Counted from the stretch's first letter, positions 28,347 to 37,680 are shown. The stretch: DNA of 64,000 nt from Umezawaea sp036375055 (GCF_036375055.1 NZ_DASUSQ010000070.1:1-64000), one strand, 5' to 3'. Notes: generated by a model not told the origin, from the letters alone. A program made the numbers and translations.

Positions 28347-30632
28347 ATGCCGCGCACCCCCGCGCGGCGAGAACTGCTCGTCCGAGGGCTCGTGTCCCTC
28401 GGCGTTCTCGCCGCGTCCGCTTACCTGCTGCTCACCAGCCAGCCCCAGCTCGGTCTCGACCTGCGGGGTGGCACCCAGATCGTCCTGGAGACCAGGGACT
28501 CACCCACCACGAAGGCCGACGGCGAGGCCACCGACCGCTCCCTGGAGGTCCTGCGCCGCCGCGTGGACGAGCTGGGCGTGGCCGAACCGGTGCTCGCCAG
28601 GTCCGGCGAACGCCGCATCCTCGTCGAACTGCCGGGTGTGCAGGACCCGGCCGAAGCCCTGGAGGTGCTGGGCCGCACGGCTCAGCTCGCCGTGCACCCG
28701 GTCGTCGGGGCAGGTCAGCAGCCCGCCGAGAACCAGATCGCGCTGTCCAGCCCGGAGGGCGTGCCCCTCCTGCTCGGCCCCGCGGTCATGACCGGTGAGG
28801 GGATCAAGGGCGCGCAGTCGTCGGTGAGCCAGCGCGGTGCCGGGTACGAGGTGTCGATCGACTTCGGCGGGGACGCGCCGGGGGTCTGGCAGCGGGTGAC
28901 GGCGGCGGCCGCGTGCGAGCCGCCGGGAGCGCCGACCCGGCAGATCGCGTTCGTGCTGGACAACAAGATCGTGTCGTCGCCGCAGGTGGGGACCGACGTC
29001 CAGTGCGGCACCGGGATCATGGGCGGTTCGACGCAGATCACCGGGTCGTTCACCCAGTCCGAGGCCGCCGAACTGGCGCTGGTCGTGCGGTCCGGCGCGC
29101 TGCCGGTGCCCGTCGAGGTGATCGAGCAGCGCACGGTCGGCGCGACCCTCGGCGCGGAGGCCATCGAGGCCAGCTCGTGGGCGGCCATCATCGGCATCTC
29201 GCTGACCGGGCTGTTCCTGATCGTGGTCTACCGGCTGGCCGGGCTGCTCGCCGTGGCGGCGCTCGTCGGGTACGCGGCCGTCGCCTACGCGTCGCTGCTC
29301 GCCGTCGGGGCCACGCTGACGCTGCCGGGCCTGGCCGGGTTCGTGCTGGCGATCGGCATGGCGGTCGACGCGAACGTCCTGGTGTTCGAACGGGCCCGCG
29401 AGGAGTACGCCAAGGGCGTTCGGGGTGGACGCCTGCTGAAGTCCGTGCAGGGCGGGTTCCGCGGGGCGCTGAGCGCGGTCGCCGATTCCAACATCACGAC
29501 GCTGCTGGCGGCGGGCCTGCTGTTCTGGCTGGCGACCGGGCCGGTCAAGGGCTTCGGGGTGACGCTGTCGATCGGTGTGCTGGCGTCGATGTTCAGCGCG
29601 CTGGTCCTCAGCCGGGTGCTGCTGGAACTGGTGCTGGGCAGCGGGTTCGTCGAACGCAGGCCCGCGCTGAGCGGCCTGCACACCCTGGGCGGGGTGCGGA
29701 CCTGGCTGGTCGAGCACGGCGGGCAGCTCTTCCGCCGTCCCGTCCGGTGGCTGCTGGCGGCGGTCGCCGTGGCCGCGCTGTGCCTGTCCGGCCTGGCCGT
29801 CCGCGGGCTCGACCTCGGTGTCGAGTTCACCGGCGGGCGGATGCTCGACTTCACCGCGGACCAGGCCGTCGACCCCGGCCGGGTGCGCACCGCCCTCGCG
29901 GACGCGGGCTTCGCCGACGCCGTCGTGGCCACCTCCGGCGAGAACGGCGTGTCCGTGCGGACCGGGCCGATCGACGAGGCCACGTCGGCCAGGCTCGGCA
30001 CCGTCGTGGCGGGCGCGACCGGTGGCGCCGAGCAGGTCGCCAACGAGCTGATCGGCCCCAGCCTCGGTTCGGAACTGCGGCGCAACGCCCTGATCGCGCT
30101 GGCCATCGCCATCGCGGCGCAGCTCGGCTACCTGGCGATCCGGTTCGACTGGCGGCTCGGCGTCGCCACGGTCGTCGCGCTGGTCACCGACGTCGTGGTG
30201 CTGGTCGGTCTGTTCGGCTGGCTCGGCAAGACCGCCGACGGCGTGTTCCTCGCGGCGCTGCTGACCGTGATCGGCTACTCGGTCAACGACTCGGTGGTGG
30301 TGTTCGACCGGGTCCGGGAACTCGCGCGGTCGCGGGGGAAGCGGACCTACGCCGAGGTGGTCAGCTCGGCGGTCCTGCAAACCGTGCCGCGCACGGTGAA
30401 CACCGGCATCGGCGTGCTGTTCGTGCTCGCCGCGCTGCTGGTGCTCGGTGACGGGTCGCTGGCCGACTTCGCGACCGCGCTGCTGATCGGCCTGGTCGCG
30501 GGCACGGCGTCGACCGTGCTGACCGCCGCGCCGGTCGCGATCGCCCTGGAGAAGAGGTACCCCGGCACGCGGCGCGCCACGCCCGAGCGCGCCACGCCGA
30601 AGACCCGCACCGGCACCGGCGCGGTCGTCTGA
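28347..30632 (+). CDS. secDF: Fused SecDF protein-export membrane protein
   Basis: 761-aa fusion of SecD and SecF, the proton-driven motor that pulls proteins from the SecYEG channel on the outer face. SecD half: first membrane segment, GLDLRGGTQIVLE, the P1 region, and GMAVDANVLVFERAREE. SecF half: LGVEFTGGRMLDF and GYSVNDSVVVFDRVRE. Each half has about six membrane segments. Actinomycetes normally carry separate secD and secF beside ruvABC; a fused copy is usually the second set, as in Streptomyces. No ruv genes are here, so this is probably the accessory copy. ATG 28347 has GGAGG upstream, and a 12-bp hairpin follows the stop. Confidence 0.94.
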   Translation: MPRTPARRELLVRGLVSLGVLAASAYLLLTSQPQLGLDLRGGTQIVLETRDSPTTKADGEATDRSLEVLRRRVDELGVAEPVLARSGERRILVELPGVQDPAEALEVLGRTAQLAVHPVVGAGQQPAENQIALSSPEGVPLLLGPAVMTGEGIKGAQSSVSQRGAGYEVSIDFGGDAPGVWQRVTAAAACEPPGAPTRQIAFVLDNKIVSSPQVGTDVQCGTGIMGGSTQITGSFTQSEAAELALVVRSGALPVPVEVIEQRTVGATLGAEAIEASSWAAIIGISLTGLFLIVVYRLAGLLAVAALVGYAAVAYASLLAVGATLTLPGLAGFVLAIGMAVDANVLVFERAREEYAKGVRGGRLLKSVQGGFRGALSAVADSNITTLLAAGLLFWLATGPVKGFGVTLSIGVLASMFSALVLSRVLLELVLGSGFVERRPALSGLHTLGGVRTWLVEHGGQLFRRPVRWLLAAVAVAALCLSGLAVRGLDLGVEFTGGRMLDFTADQAVDPGRVRTALADAGFADAVVATSGENGVSVRTGPIDEATSARLGTVVAGATGGAEQVANELIGPSLGSELRRNALIALAIAIAAQLGYLAIRFDWRLGVATVVALVTDVVVLVGLFGWLGKTADGVFLAALLTVIGYSVNDSVVVFDRVRELARSRGKRTYAEVVSSAVLQTVPRTVNTGIGVLFVLAALLVLGDGSLADFATALLIGLVAGTASTVLTAAPVAIALEKRYPGTRRATPERATPKTRTGTGAVV

Positions 30633-30636
30633 TCCG

Positions 30637-30673
30637 GCGACCGGCCGCACGGGCTCCCCGCGCGGCCGGTCGC
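30637..30673 (+). terminator. Hairpin after secDF
   Basis: Arms 30637-30648 and 30662-30673 pair exactly over 12 bp (GCGACCGGCCGC and complement) with a 13-nt loop, starting 4 nt after the stop codon. There is no T-run, as is usual in high-GC actinomycetes. Confidence 0.6.
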
Positions 30674-30837
30674 ACCGGGTGGACGTGCCGCGCGGCGTGC
30701 CCGGACGGATGGGGCCACGCCGGCAGGTGGCTCGGTCCGCGCGCACCGTCGGCGGCGGCGCCTTGAGCCGGTGGAGCGGGATTCAGCAGGTGCCCCGGTG
30801 CCGTCCAGCGGCGACCGGACGCGTCGTGCGGTAGACC

Positions 30838-30851
30838 GGGTGCTTGCACCC
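30838..30851. promoter_or_regulatory. Short palindrome upstream of the FMN oxidase
   Basis: GGGTGCTTGCACCC is two 6-nt arms around TT, 102 nt before the oxidase start. It could be an operator, but no regulator is assigned. Confidence 0.3.
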
Positions 30852-30953
30852 CCGGACGATGACAACGAGCATGATCGGGTCGCCGAGGACCTGGCGACCT
30901 CGAATGCCAGGCCGAGGGCCGGTGGGCGGCCTGAGCGGATGGAGAGGCACAAC

Positions 30954-32120
30954 ATGACTGGTACGTTCGGCGCCTATCAGAACGAGATCTACCTCCAGGG
31001 CCTCGCGGGCGCGGTGCCGCCGTTCACGACGGACCCGGAGGCGCTGGAGGCCTCCGCGCGCGAACGCCTCGGACCGGGGCCGTTCTGGTACGTGGCGGGT
31101 GGCGCGGGGTCCGGTGCCACGACGGCGGCGAACCGGCAGGCGTTCGACGACTGGCGGATCGTGCCGCGGATGCTGACCGACGCGACGACCCGGCACCTCG
31201 GCACGACCGTGCTCGGCACGACGATGCCCGCCCCGGTGCTGCTCGCGCCCGTCGGCGTGCAGTCGATCCTGCACCCGGACGGCGAGCTGGCGACGGCCCG
31301 CGCCGCCGCCGAACTGGGTGTGCCGATGATCCTGTCGACCGCGTCGTCGCACACGCTGGAGGACGTCGCCGAGGCCGGTGGCGACGCCCCGCGCTGGTTC
31401 CAGCTCTACTGGCCGAACGACCCCGAGGTCTGCCTGAGCATCCTCGACCGCGCCAGGAAGGCGGGGTTCACGGCGCTCGTCGTCACCCTGGACACGTGGA
31501 CGCTCGCGTGGCGGCCGCACGACCTCGACCACGCCTACCTGCCGTTCCTGCGCGCGGTCGGCACCGCGATCCCGTTCTCCGACCCGGCGTTCCGCGCTGG
31601 GCTGGAGAAGTCGCCGGAGGACGACCTGCCGATGGCGATCCTGCGCTGGGTGCACCTGTTCACCGGCGCCGACAGGTCGTGGGACCAGGTGGCGTTCCTG
31701 CGGGAGAACTGGGACGGGCCGATCCTGCTCAAGGGCATCCAGCACGTGGACGACGCGCGCAAGGCCGTCGACGCGGGCGTGGAGGGCATCGTGGTGTCGA
31801 ACCACGGCGGCAGGCAGGTCGACGGCGCGGTCGCGTCGCTGGAGGTGCTGCCCGAGATCGCCGACGCGGTGGGCGAGCAGGTCGACGTGCTGTTCGACTC
31901 CGGCATCCGGACCGGCGCGGACATCGTGAAGGCCGTCGCGCTCGGGGCGAAGGCCGTGCTCGTCGGCAGGCCGTTCGCCTACGGGCTCGCGCACGGCGGC
32001 CAGGTCGGCGTGCGGCACGTGCTGCGCGGCCTGCTCGCCGACTTCGACCTCACCCTCGGCCTGTCCGGCCACCGCAGCCCGGCGGAGCTGAACCGGGACG
32101 CGCTGCGGGCCAGGCGCTGA
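30954..32120 (+). CDS. FMN alpha-hydroxyacid oxidase, lactate 2-monooxygenase-like
   Basis: 388 aa of the flavin-dependent alpha-hydroxyacid dehydrogenase family. Characteristic blocks are YVAGGAGSGATTAANR at the start, QLYWPNDPEVCLSIL, VVTLDTWTLAWRPHDLDHAY, then KGIQHVDDARKAVDAGVEGI and the SNHGGRQVDG motif with the catalytic His and Arg, and DSGIRTGADIVKA. Length and the TWTLAWRP block match mycobacterial lactate 2-monooxygenase, which turns L-lactate into acetate, CO2 and water. Other alpha-hydroxyacids cannot be excluded. ATG 30954 has GGAGAGG upstream. The gene is convergent with an AraC-type regulator. Confidence 0.88.
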   Translation: MTGTFGAYQNEIYLQGLAGAVPPFTTDPEALEASARERLGPGPFWYVAGGAGSGATTAANRQAFDDWRIVPRMLTDATTRHLGTTVLGTTMPAPVLLAPVGVQSILHPDGELATARAAAELGVPMILSTASSHTLEDVAEAGGDAPRWFQLYWPNDPEVCLSILDRARKAGFTALVVTLDTWTLAWRPHDLDHAYLPFLRAVGTAIPFSDPAFRAGLEKSPEDDLPMAILRWVHLFTGADRSWDQVAFLRENWDGPILLKGIQHVDDARKAVDAGVEGIVVSNHGGRQVDGAVASLEVLPEIADAVGEQVDVLFDSGIRTGADIVKAVALGAKAVLVGRPFAYGLAHGGQVGVRHVLRGLLADFDLTLGLSGHRSPAELNRDALRARR

Positions 32121-32223
32121 CGTCCGGTTCCCCCAGACCGCGGCGTGGTGCCGAACCCCGAGCAGCCCGCACGATCTCCGGAGCCGTCGCCCCACCTGGC
32201 ACCACGCCCGCGTCCTGGAGCGG

Positions 32224-32904
32224 CTACCGGCCGAGGAGCACGCCCAGCGGCACGCCGGCCAGGTCCTTGACCTCGCGCGAGAGGTGCGCCTGGTCGGCGT
32301 AGCCGGTGCGGTGGGCGATCTCGGCGAACGGCACCCCCGACCACGCGAGGCCCACCGCCCGGTCGAAGCGCAGCACCCGTGCCAGCACCTTCGGGCCGTA
32401 GCCGAACGCGGCCAGCGACCGCCGGTGCAGCTGCCGGGCGCCGACGCCGAGCCGGTCCGCCACCTCCGGCACGCGGTGCTCCCGCAGCGCGGCCACGACG
32501 GCGGCCAGCGTCGGATCGGGCGGGGTCTCGCGCAGCCGGGCGCTCGCGACGTCCGCCAGCACGGCGCACGGGTCGGGGGCGGTGTGCAGCTCGTGCAGCA
32601 GCCGTTCGGTGCCCGGCCACAGCTCGGCGAGGGGCACGCGCAGGTCGCGCAGCACGTGGGCGGGCACGCCGAACGCCGACGGACCGACACCGGGCTTGAA
32701 CCGCACCGCGAACACCGTGCCCGGCCGCTGCTCGCCCACCTTCGCCGAGGTGTCCGGGCCCGCCACGAACAGCTCGCCGGTGTCGCGGGAGAAGATGATG
32801 TCCGTGCAGCCGTCCGGCACGACCCGGCTGACACCCGACCCGGACGACGTCTTCGTCCAGACCAGTCCGCGACCGCCGAACGCGGGCCGTTCCTCGTAGC
32901 TCAC
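32224..32904 (-). CDS. AraC-type regulator with DUF6597-like domain
   Basis: 226 aa. The N-terminal half (VVPDGCTDIIFSRDTGELFV, then FGVPAHVLRDLRVPLAELWP) is typical of the sensor-like domain in small actinobacterial AraC regulators. The C-terminal half is the double HTH (VPEVADRLGVGARQLHRRSL, IAHRTGYADQAHLSREV). GTG 32904 overlaps the stop of the upstream hydrolase as GTGA, so the pair is coupled. The ligand and targets are unknown. Confidence 0.88.
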   Translation of the reverse strand: MSYEERPAFGGRGLVWTKTSSGSGVSRVVPDGCTDIIFSRDTGELFVAGPDTSAKVGEQRPGTVFAVRFKPGVGPSAFGVPAHVLRDLRVPLAELWPGTERLLHELHTAPDPCAVLADVASARLRETPPDPTLAAVVAALREHRVPEVADRLGVGARQLHRRSLAAFGYGPKVLARVLRFDRAVGLAWSGVPFAEIAHRTGYADQAHLSREVKDLAGVPLGVLLGR

Positions 32905-33590
32905 GGTCTGACCAGGGTCGCTCTCGCGATGCCCGGCTCGCGGCCGAGCCGCGCCTGCACCACGCCGCCGGGACGCCACACGCCACTGCCGCCGAACGTG
33001 TCGTGGCCGCCGGTCCGCCCCGTGTACTGGGCCAGCACGACCCACATGCCCAGTTCCGCCGCGGAGGTCGCCTGCTCGACCAGGCGCTGCTCGGTGCCCT
33101 CCTCGAACAGGGCGCTCACCAGGTACGCGTCCGCACCGCCCGCGCGCACGGCCTCCGCGTGCTCCGGCACGGCGGCGTCGTAGCAGACGGCGAGGCCGAG
33201 CCGCCAGTCGTCGACCTCCAGCACCAGGTGGTGGTCACCCGCGACGAACAGCTCCCGCTCCCCGCCGTGCAGGTGCTTCTTGCCGTAGTGGCCCAGCACC
33301 TCGCCGGTCGGTCCGACGACCAGCGTCGCCACCAGCACACCGTCCGACGTGGACAGCGGAGCACCGACGAGCGCGTACACCTCGTCGGTGCGGCACGCGT
33401 CGCGGACCGGGTCGAGCCGCCCGTCCTCGTCGGTGATCGGGGACAGCGGGTCCAGCTCGTACCCGGTGAGCGAGAGCTCGGGGAACACGCACACGTCCGA
33501 GGCGGCTTCGGCGATCAGCCGCGCGTGCTCGACGGCGTTGCCCGCGACGTCGAGCGCGAGCGGAGTGGTCTGGATCGCCGCTACCCGCAT
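32901..33590 (-). CDS. Carbon-nitrogen hydrolase (nitrilase fold)
   Basis: 229-aa member of the nitrilase superfamily, hydrolysing a carbon-nitrogen bond of an amide or nitrile. The triad is visible: E38 in CVFPELSLTGYE, Lys in HYGKKHLH (about 104-105), and C136 in GLAVCYDAAVPEHA. It is slightly short compared with the usual 260-280 aa. It is translationally coupled to the downstream AraC-type regulator. The GH16 terminator lies just upstream. Substrate class (omega-amidase-like or other) cannot be decided. Confidence 0.9.
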   Translation of the reverse strand: MRVAAIQTTPLALDVAGNAVEHARLIAEAASDVCVFPELSLTGYELDPLSPITDEDGRLDPVRDACRTDEVYALVGAPLSTSDGVLVATLVVGPTGEVLGHYGKKHLHGGERELFVAGDHHLVLEVDDWRLGLAVCYDAAVPEHAEAVRAGGADAYLVSALFEEGTEQRLVEQATSAAELGMWVVLAQYTGRTGGHDTFGGSGVWRPGGVVQARLGREPGIARATLVRP

Positions 33591-33609
33591 GGCGACACGG
33601 TAGCGGTGA

Positions 33610-33649
33610 CGGGTGGCGGGCCGCTCGGCAAGAAGCGGCCCGCCACCCG
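33610..33649 (-). terminator. Terminator of the GH16 gene
   Basis: A 16-bp perfect hairpin (33610-33625 and 33634-33649) with an 8-nt loop, starting 5 nt after the GH16 stop and lying before the nitrilase start at 33590. It separates the two same-strand units. Confidence 0.8.
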
Positions 33650-33653
33650 CTCG

Positions 33654-35048
33654 TCAGGTGCCGAACCGCACCCAGTTCACGCTCACGTACGGCGCGGGCT
33701 GCCCGCTGGTGAAGGTGATGTGGACGTCGTGCGTGCCGGTCACGCCGGACATGTTCGCCGGGATGGTGCGCCAGCTCTGCCAGCCGCCGGTGTTGCCCAC
33801 CGCGAAGCTGCCGAGCACGGTGCCGGTGGGGCTGCCCAGCCTCGCCTCGACCAGCCCGCTGATCCCGCCGCCCGCCCCGGACGCCACCCTGGCCGTGAAC
33901 TGCGTGGCCGTGGTGCCGCCGAACCGGACGCCGGAGAAGCGCAGCGAGCCGCCGTTGGAGATCTGGCCGACGTCCTGGCCGCCGCCGGTGTCGGAGGTCG
34001 TCTCGATCGTGCCGCCGCTGCGGGAGGTCGCGCTCTCGGCCTGCATCTGGCTGTAGGCGTCGAACCCGCTGCCGCCCGGCGGGGTCGTCGTCGTGGTGGT
34101 CGGGGGTGTCGTGCCGCCCGCGGTGTAGACGGCGACGTAGTCCACGACCATCGAGTGGCCGGGAACCGTCGCGGCCGTGGGGGTCGGGCCCGCGAGGGCG
34201 TCGGGGAACGCGCCGCCCACCGCGAGGTTCAGCAGGATGAAGTAGCCGGCGTGGTTGGTCATGTTCGCCCACGTGTCGGCGGGCAGCTGGTTCTGCGAGA
34301 CGCTGTGGAACTGCTGGCCGTCCACGTACCAGCGGAACGCCTGCGGGCTGGTGCTCTGGTCCCACTCGAACCGGTAGGTGTGGAACGCCGACTGGCAGCT
34401 CGATCCGGGGCACGTGCGGCTGGCGCCGAGGCCGGTGGTCTCGTTGCACGGACCACCGGGGTTCACGCCGCAGTGCAGGACGCCCCAGACGGAGTTGATC
34501 CCGTTGACGTTCTCCATGATGTCGAACTCGCCGATGCCGGGCCAGTTCCAGTAGTTGCCGCGGTAGGGCGCTCCCAGCGCCCAGAACGCGGGCCAGTAGC
34601 CCAGGGCCGCGTTGCCGGTGACGTTCGGCATCTGGATGCGGCCCTCGATGGCGAGCTTTCCGCCCGACGGCGGCCGGAAGTTCGCGCGCTGGGTCTCGAT
34701 GCGGGCCGACGTCCAGTTGTTGGCGCCGTCGCGCAGGGCCGTGATGCGGAGGTTCCCGGCGCCGTCGAGCTTCAGGTTGTTGGGGCTGTTCGTGTAGTTC
34801 TGGACCTCACCGGTGCCCCAGTTGGCGGGCCCGCCGGGGTAGGAGTGCCCGAGGTCGACGATCCAGTTCGCCGACGAGGGCGGGGAACCGCTGGTGCCGT
34901 TGAAGTCGTCGCCCCACGCGAGGGTCCAGCCGGGTGGCGTCGTGGGGATGGAGGCGTTGGCCGTGGCGACCAGCGTGATCGGGATCGCGGCGAGCAGCGC
35001 CGCCGCGACGGCCAGGAGCCGTTGTCGACGGCTGGTGGGGAGCTCCAT
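33654..35048 (-). CDS. Secreted GH16 beta-glucanase with CBM6-like module
   Basis: 464-aa extracellular glucanase. A signal peptide (LLAVAAALLAAIPITLVATA) ends near residue 32. The GH16 domain spans about 35-315 with the catalytic motif EFDIME (E174 nucleophile, D176, E179 acid/base) after WNWPG, as in laminarinases that cut beta-1,3-glucan. A Thr/Pro linker leads to a C-terminal carbohydrate-binding module of CBM6/35 type (about 328-464, starting YSQMQAESATS). A strong AAGGAGGT ribosome site precedes ATG 35048. A LacI-type palindrome 45 nt upstream suggests induction by a glucan breakdown product. Confidence 0.95.
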   Translation of the reverse strand: MELPTSRRQRLLAVAAALLAAIPITLVATANASIPTTPPGWTLAWGDDFNGTSGSPPSSANWIVDLGHSYPGGPANWGTGEVQNYTNSPNNLKLDGAGNLRITALRDGANNWTSARIETQRANFRPPSGGKLAIEGRIQMPNVTGNAALGYWPAFWALGAPYRGNYWNWPGIGEFDIMENVNGINSVWGVLHCGVNPGGPCNETTGLGASRTCPGSSCQSAFHTYRFEWDQSTSPQAFRWYVDGQQFHSVSQNQLPADTWANMTNHAGYFILLNLAVGGAFPDALAGPTPTAATVPGHSMVVDYVAVYTAGGTTPPTTTTTTPPGGSGFDAYSQMQAESATSRSGGTIETTSDTGGGQDVGQISNGGSLRFSGVRFGGTTATQFTARVASGAGGGISGLVEARLGSPTGTVLGSFAVGNTGGWQSWRTIPANMSGVTGTHDVHITFTSGQPAPYVSVNWVRFGT

Positions 35049-35092
35049 GCGCGGGTGACCTCCTTGTCACTCGGGTGTGGTGCTGACTAACA

Positions 35093-35106
35093 TGAGAGCG
35101 CTCTCA
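35093..35106. promoter_or_regulatory. LacI/CebR-type operator upstream of the GH16 gene
   Basis: TGAGAGCGCTCTCA is a perfect 14-bp palindrome. It has the central CG and form of Streptomyces CebR/BglR sites (TGGGAGCGCTCCCA). It lies 45 nt upstream of the glucanase start, where a repressor would cover the promoter. Confidence 0.7.
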
Positions 35107-35140
35107 CACATGGTGTGCAAGCAGCCGAACAGCGCAACGG

Positions 35141-36814
35141 CTACTTGGCGTCCGCGTAGCTCGTGATCGCGACGGCCTTGAGCGGGAACCGGACCGGGGT
35201 GTCGCCGAACACCAGCCGCGACGCCTCCGCGCCCGCCGCCGTGACCTCCTCGCGCACCACCTCGGCCACCTCCGCCGGGCAGTGCACCAGCACCTCGTCG
35301 TGCACGAAGAACACCAGGTGGGCGCCGGGCGCCCGCTGGTGCAGCCTGCGCCGCAGGGCCCCCAGCAGCGCGGCCGTCCAGTCCGCCGCGCTGGCCTGCA
35401 CGACGAAGTTCCTGGTGAACCGGCCCCAGTCGCGCGTGGCCCTCCTGGACCGCCGCTGCGCGTCCTCGTCGCCGTCGGTGTTCCCGGTCAGCTCGTGCCA
35501 CGCCTCCGACGGCGTCGGGCTCGTCCGGCCCAGTCGCGAGCGGACCATCCGGCCCTGCTCACCCGCCTGCGCGGCGGCCTCGACGTACCCCACCGCGTCC
35601 GGGAACCGGCGCCGCAGCACCGCCAGCAGCGACCCGGCCTCCCCGCTCGTGCCGCCGTACATCGCCGACAGCATCGCGATCTTCGCCCGCCCCCGGTCGC
35701 CGTCGAACGCGTCGCCAGCCAGGTTCGTGTACAGGTCGTCGTCGCCCGCCACCTCGGCCAGCTTCCGGTCGTTCGACAGCGCGGCCAGCACCCGCGGTTC
35801 CAGCTGCGCCGCGTCCGCGGCCACCAGCAGCCAGCCGGGATCGGCGCGGACCGCCGTGCGCAGCGTGCGGGGGAGTTGCAGCGCCGCGCCGCCGTTCGTC
35901 GCCCACCGCCCCGACACCACGCCGCCCACCACGTAGTCCGGCCGGAACCGCCCGTCGGCGACCCACTGCTCGATCCACGACCACCCGTGCGCCACGTACA
36001 GCCGCGCCAGCTCCTTGTACTCCATGATCGGCTCCACGGCGGGGTGGTCGATCTCCCTGACCACCCACGCGCGCGCCGACGGGATGGCGATGCCCTCCCG
36101 GCCGAACGCCTTCACGATGCTCGCCGGGTTGTCCGGGTTGATCGGCTTCCCGTGGAACGCCAGGGAGATCCGGTCCACGAGGTCGGCCAGCTTGCGCGGC
36201 TTGGCACCGGCTGGTGGACGGGGGCCGAGCAGCTCGACCAGCAGCTCCTCGTGCACGTCCACCCGCCACGGCAGGCCGAAGTGCGTCATCTCCGCGGCGG
36301 CCAGCGCGCTCGCGGACTCGGCGGCGACCAGCAGCCGCAGGCGGTCGGCGTGGCCGAGCGAGGCCAGCGTCCGCTGCTGCTCGACGTGGACGGCGACGAC
36401 CGCGTCGAGCGGATCGGCACCCCCCGGCAGCGGCTCCCGCTCGGGTTCGAACAGGGTCGGCTGCTCGTCCTTCTTGCGCGGCCCGTGGTCCTCCGGCACG
36501 TCGAGGCCCTTGAGCCGGGCGACCGCCGCCGCGAGGTGCCGCGGCTCGCGGTGCCTGCCCCGGTAGGCCAGCAGCAGGCCCTCGACCAGCCACAGGTCGA
36601 GGCAGCGCTCCACCCGGACGCCCCGCGCCAGCAGCTCGGGGTACAGCTCCGCGGTGCTGGCCCAGATCCAGCGCGGGTGGAACTGCTCCTCGACCTCCGC
36701 CACGGTGCCGCTCAGGTCGGCGGTGGTCCTGGCGGGCCCTTCGGGCACGCCCGCGTCGGACAGCGGCCGCACGCGCCCGCTGTTCCCGCCCTCCGACACC
36801 ACCGCCACCAGCAC
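35141..36814 (-). CDS. Bifunctional 3'-5' exonuclease/DNA polymerase-like protein (family A)
   Basis: 557-aa polymerase of the Pol I family, the actinobacterial short form lacking the 5'-nuclease domain. Polymerase motifs: A in VAADAAQLEPRVLAALS (catalytic Asp), B in RGRAKIAMLSAMYG, and C in FFVHDEVLVH (HDE). The N-terminal ~200 residues correspond to the exonuclease domain but lack clear acidic active-site motifs. The start is uncertain: GTG 36814 begins VLVAVVSEGG, matching the usual family N-terminus, but has no good ribosome site. The frame continues upstream into pseudogene debris, so the native 5' region may have been replaced. Confidence 0.87.
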   Translation of the reverse strand: MLVAVVSEGGNSGRVRPLSDAGVPEGPARTTADLSGTVAEVEEQFHPRWIWASTAELYPELLARGVRVERCLDLWLVEGLLLAYRGRHREPRHLAAAVARLKGLDVPEDHGPRKKDEQPTLFEPEREPLPGGADPLDAVVAVHVEQQRTLASLGHADRLRLLVAAESASALAAAEMTHFGLPWRVDVHEELLVELLGPRPPAGAKPRKLADLVDRISLAFHGKPINPDNPASIVKAFGREGIAIPSARAWVVREIDHPAVEPIMEYKELARLYVAHGWSWIEQWVADGRFRPDYVVGGVVSGRWATNGGAALQLPRTLRTAVRADPGWLLVAADAAQLEPRVLAALSNDRKLAEVAGDDDLYTNLAGDAFDGDRGRAKIAMLSAMYGGTSGEAGSLLAVLRRRFPDAVGYVEAAAQAGEQGRMVRSRLGRTSPTPSEAWHELTGNTDGDEDAQRRSRRATRDWGRFTRNFVVQASAADWTAALLGALRRRLHQRAPGAHLVFFVHDEVLVHCPAEVAEVVREEVTAAGAEASRLVFGDTPVRFPLKAVAITSYADAK

Positions 36815-36829
36815 GTCGTGATTGTGCGC

Positions 36830-37330
36830 CAGGGGTCCGACAGTTCCCGCTCCCGCGGACGAGGTTCCGGCAGGTCTTGCCGCGGCCGAGCACCGCGACC
36901 CCCTGCGACACCGGGTGCTGGTGGAGCCCAGGGCGTGGTTGTGGGACGGCCGCTCCTGCGCCTCGGGACGGCCGTGGACGGAGACCACCACGCCCCCACG
37001 CCGGGATCTCGCGGCCGTCGTGGCTCGTGCAGCTCGACCAGCGCCAGGTCGTGGTCGCTGTTGCCGCGGAAGGCCGAGACGAGCAGCCACCGGCCGTCCG
37101 GCGACACGGACGCGGCGTGCGCGGCGTGCCGCGGGTGGCCTCGACCCGCCGGACCCGTCCGGCGACCAGGCGATCTGCCGGACCGCGTTGTGCCGGTGGT
37201 CCGTGAGCGTGCGCGTCCCGCCGCCGGAAACCGGTGTCACGTGGAGGTTGTGCTGCCCGTCGGGGTTGGCCGCGTAGGCGGCCAACCACCTGTCCGGCGG
37301 CAGCGCGGCGGCGGAGCGGACCCCTGCTTC
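36830..37330 (-). pseudogene. Relic of an S9-family (prolyl oligopeptidase type) peptidase
   Basis: Family-like fragments occur in order but in different frames: WLAAYAANPDGQHNLHVTPV and AVRQIAWSPDG (beta-propeller), then SPDGRWLLVSAFRGNSDHDL, DGREIPAW, VVVSVHGRPEAQERP (start of the hydrolase domain, normally VHGGP), and SQGVAVLGRGKTC. Frames change several times, and most of the propeller and the whole catalytic Ser-Asp-His region are missing. About 500 nt of an expected ~1.8 kb or more remain. The fragment runs directly into the polymerase N-terminus. Confidence 0.75.
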
Positions 37331-37389
37331 GGCGCGAAGTCCCTGGAGTCAGCCGTCTTCTCCCCCCCGGAAGTGGAAGTAGGAGCGGG

Positions 37390-37680
37390 ATCATCGAGGC
37401 CGAGACGTCGAACGGTGCGGTGCCGGGGCGGCGCTTGGACACCTGGCCGCGCTCGGTGCGCTCGGCCTCCTCGGCGGACCAGTGCCTGGCCGGCAGGCGC
37501 AGGTGGAACGAGCAGTTCGCGGGCGTGGTGCCGAACTCGGCCGCCGCCCCGGTCGCGGTCAGCGGGCCCTCCCGGGCGAGCAGTCCGCACGCGGGGCGGG
37601 TGGCTCAGCGCCCTCGGGTCTCGCGCGTCCGTGAGCCGCCGTCGGTCGAAGGACGTGTTTCGACAGTAGTGTTGCCGCAC
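37390..37680 (-). pseudogene. Relic of an ArsR-type winged-helix regulator
   Basis: One minus frame reads LTDARDPRALSHPPRVR, the usual first helix of ArsR-like proteins. After a frameshift near 37590 another frame reads GLLAREGPLTATGAAAEFGT and then TPANCSFHLRLPARHW, the recognition-helix region of the family (TPANxSxHLRxLAxxG). The rest decays into low-similarity sequence. The order suggests that the regulator once headed a unit with the S9 peptidase next to it. Confidence 0.7.

Larger units (their letters stand above)
30633..30953. other. Intergenic region after secDF
   Basis: 320 nt holding the secDF terminator hairpin (30637-30673) on the left and the leader of the FMN oxidase on the right. 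It includes a short palindrome at 30838-30851. I see no additional gene; open frames here lack a ribosome-binding site and known domains. Confidence 0.5.

Noticed and set aside
36712..37107. 131-aa frame with SPDGRWLLVSAFRGN as a separate gene
   Set aside because: It is one frame of the decayed S9 peptidase; upstream and downstream pieces of the same family occur in other frames.
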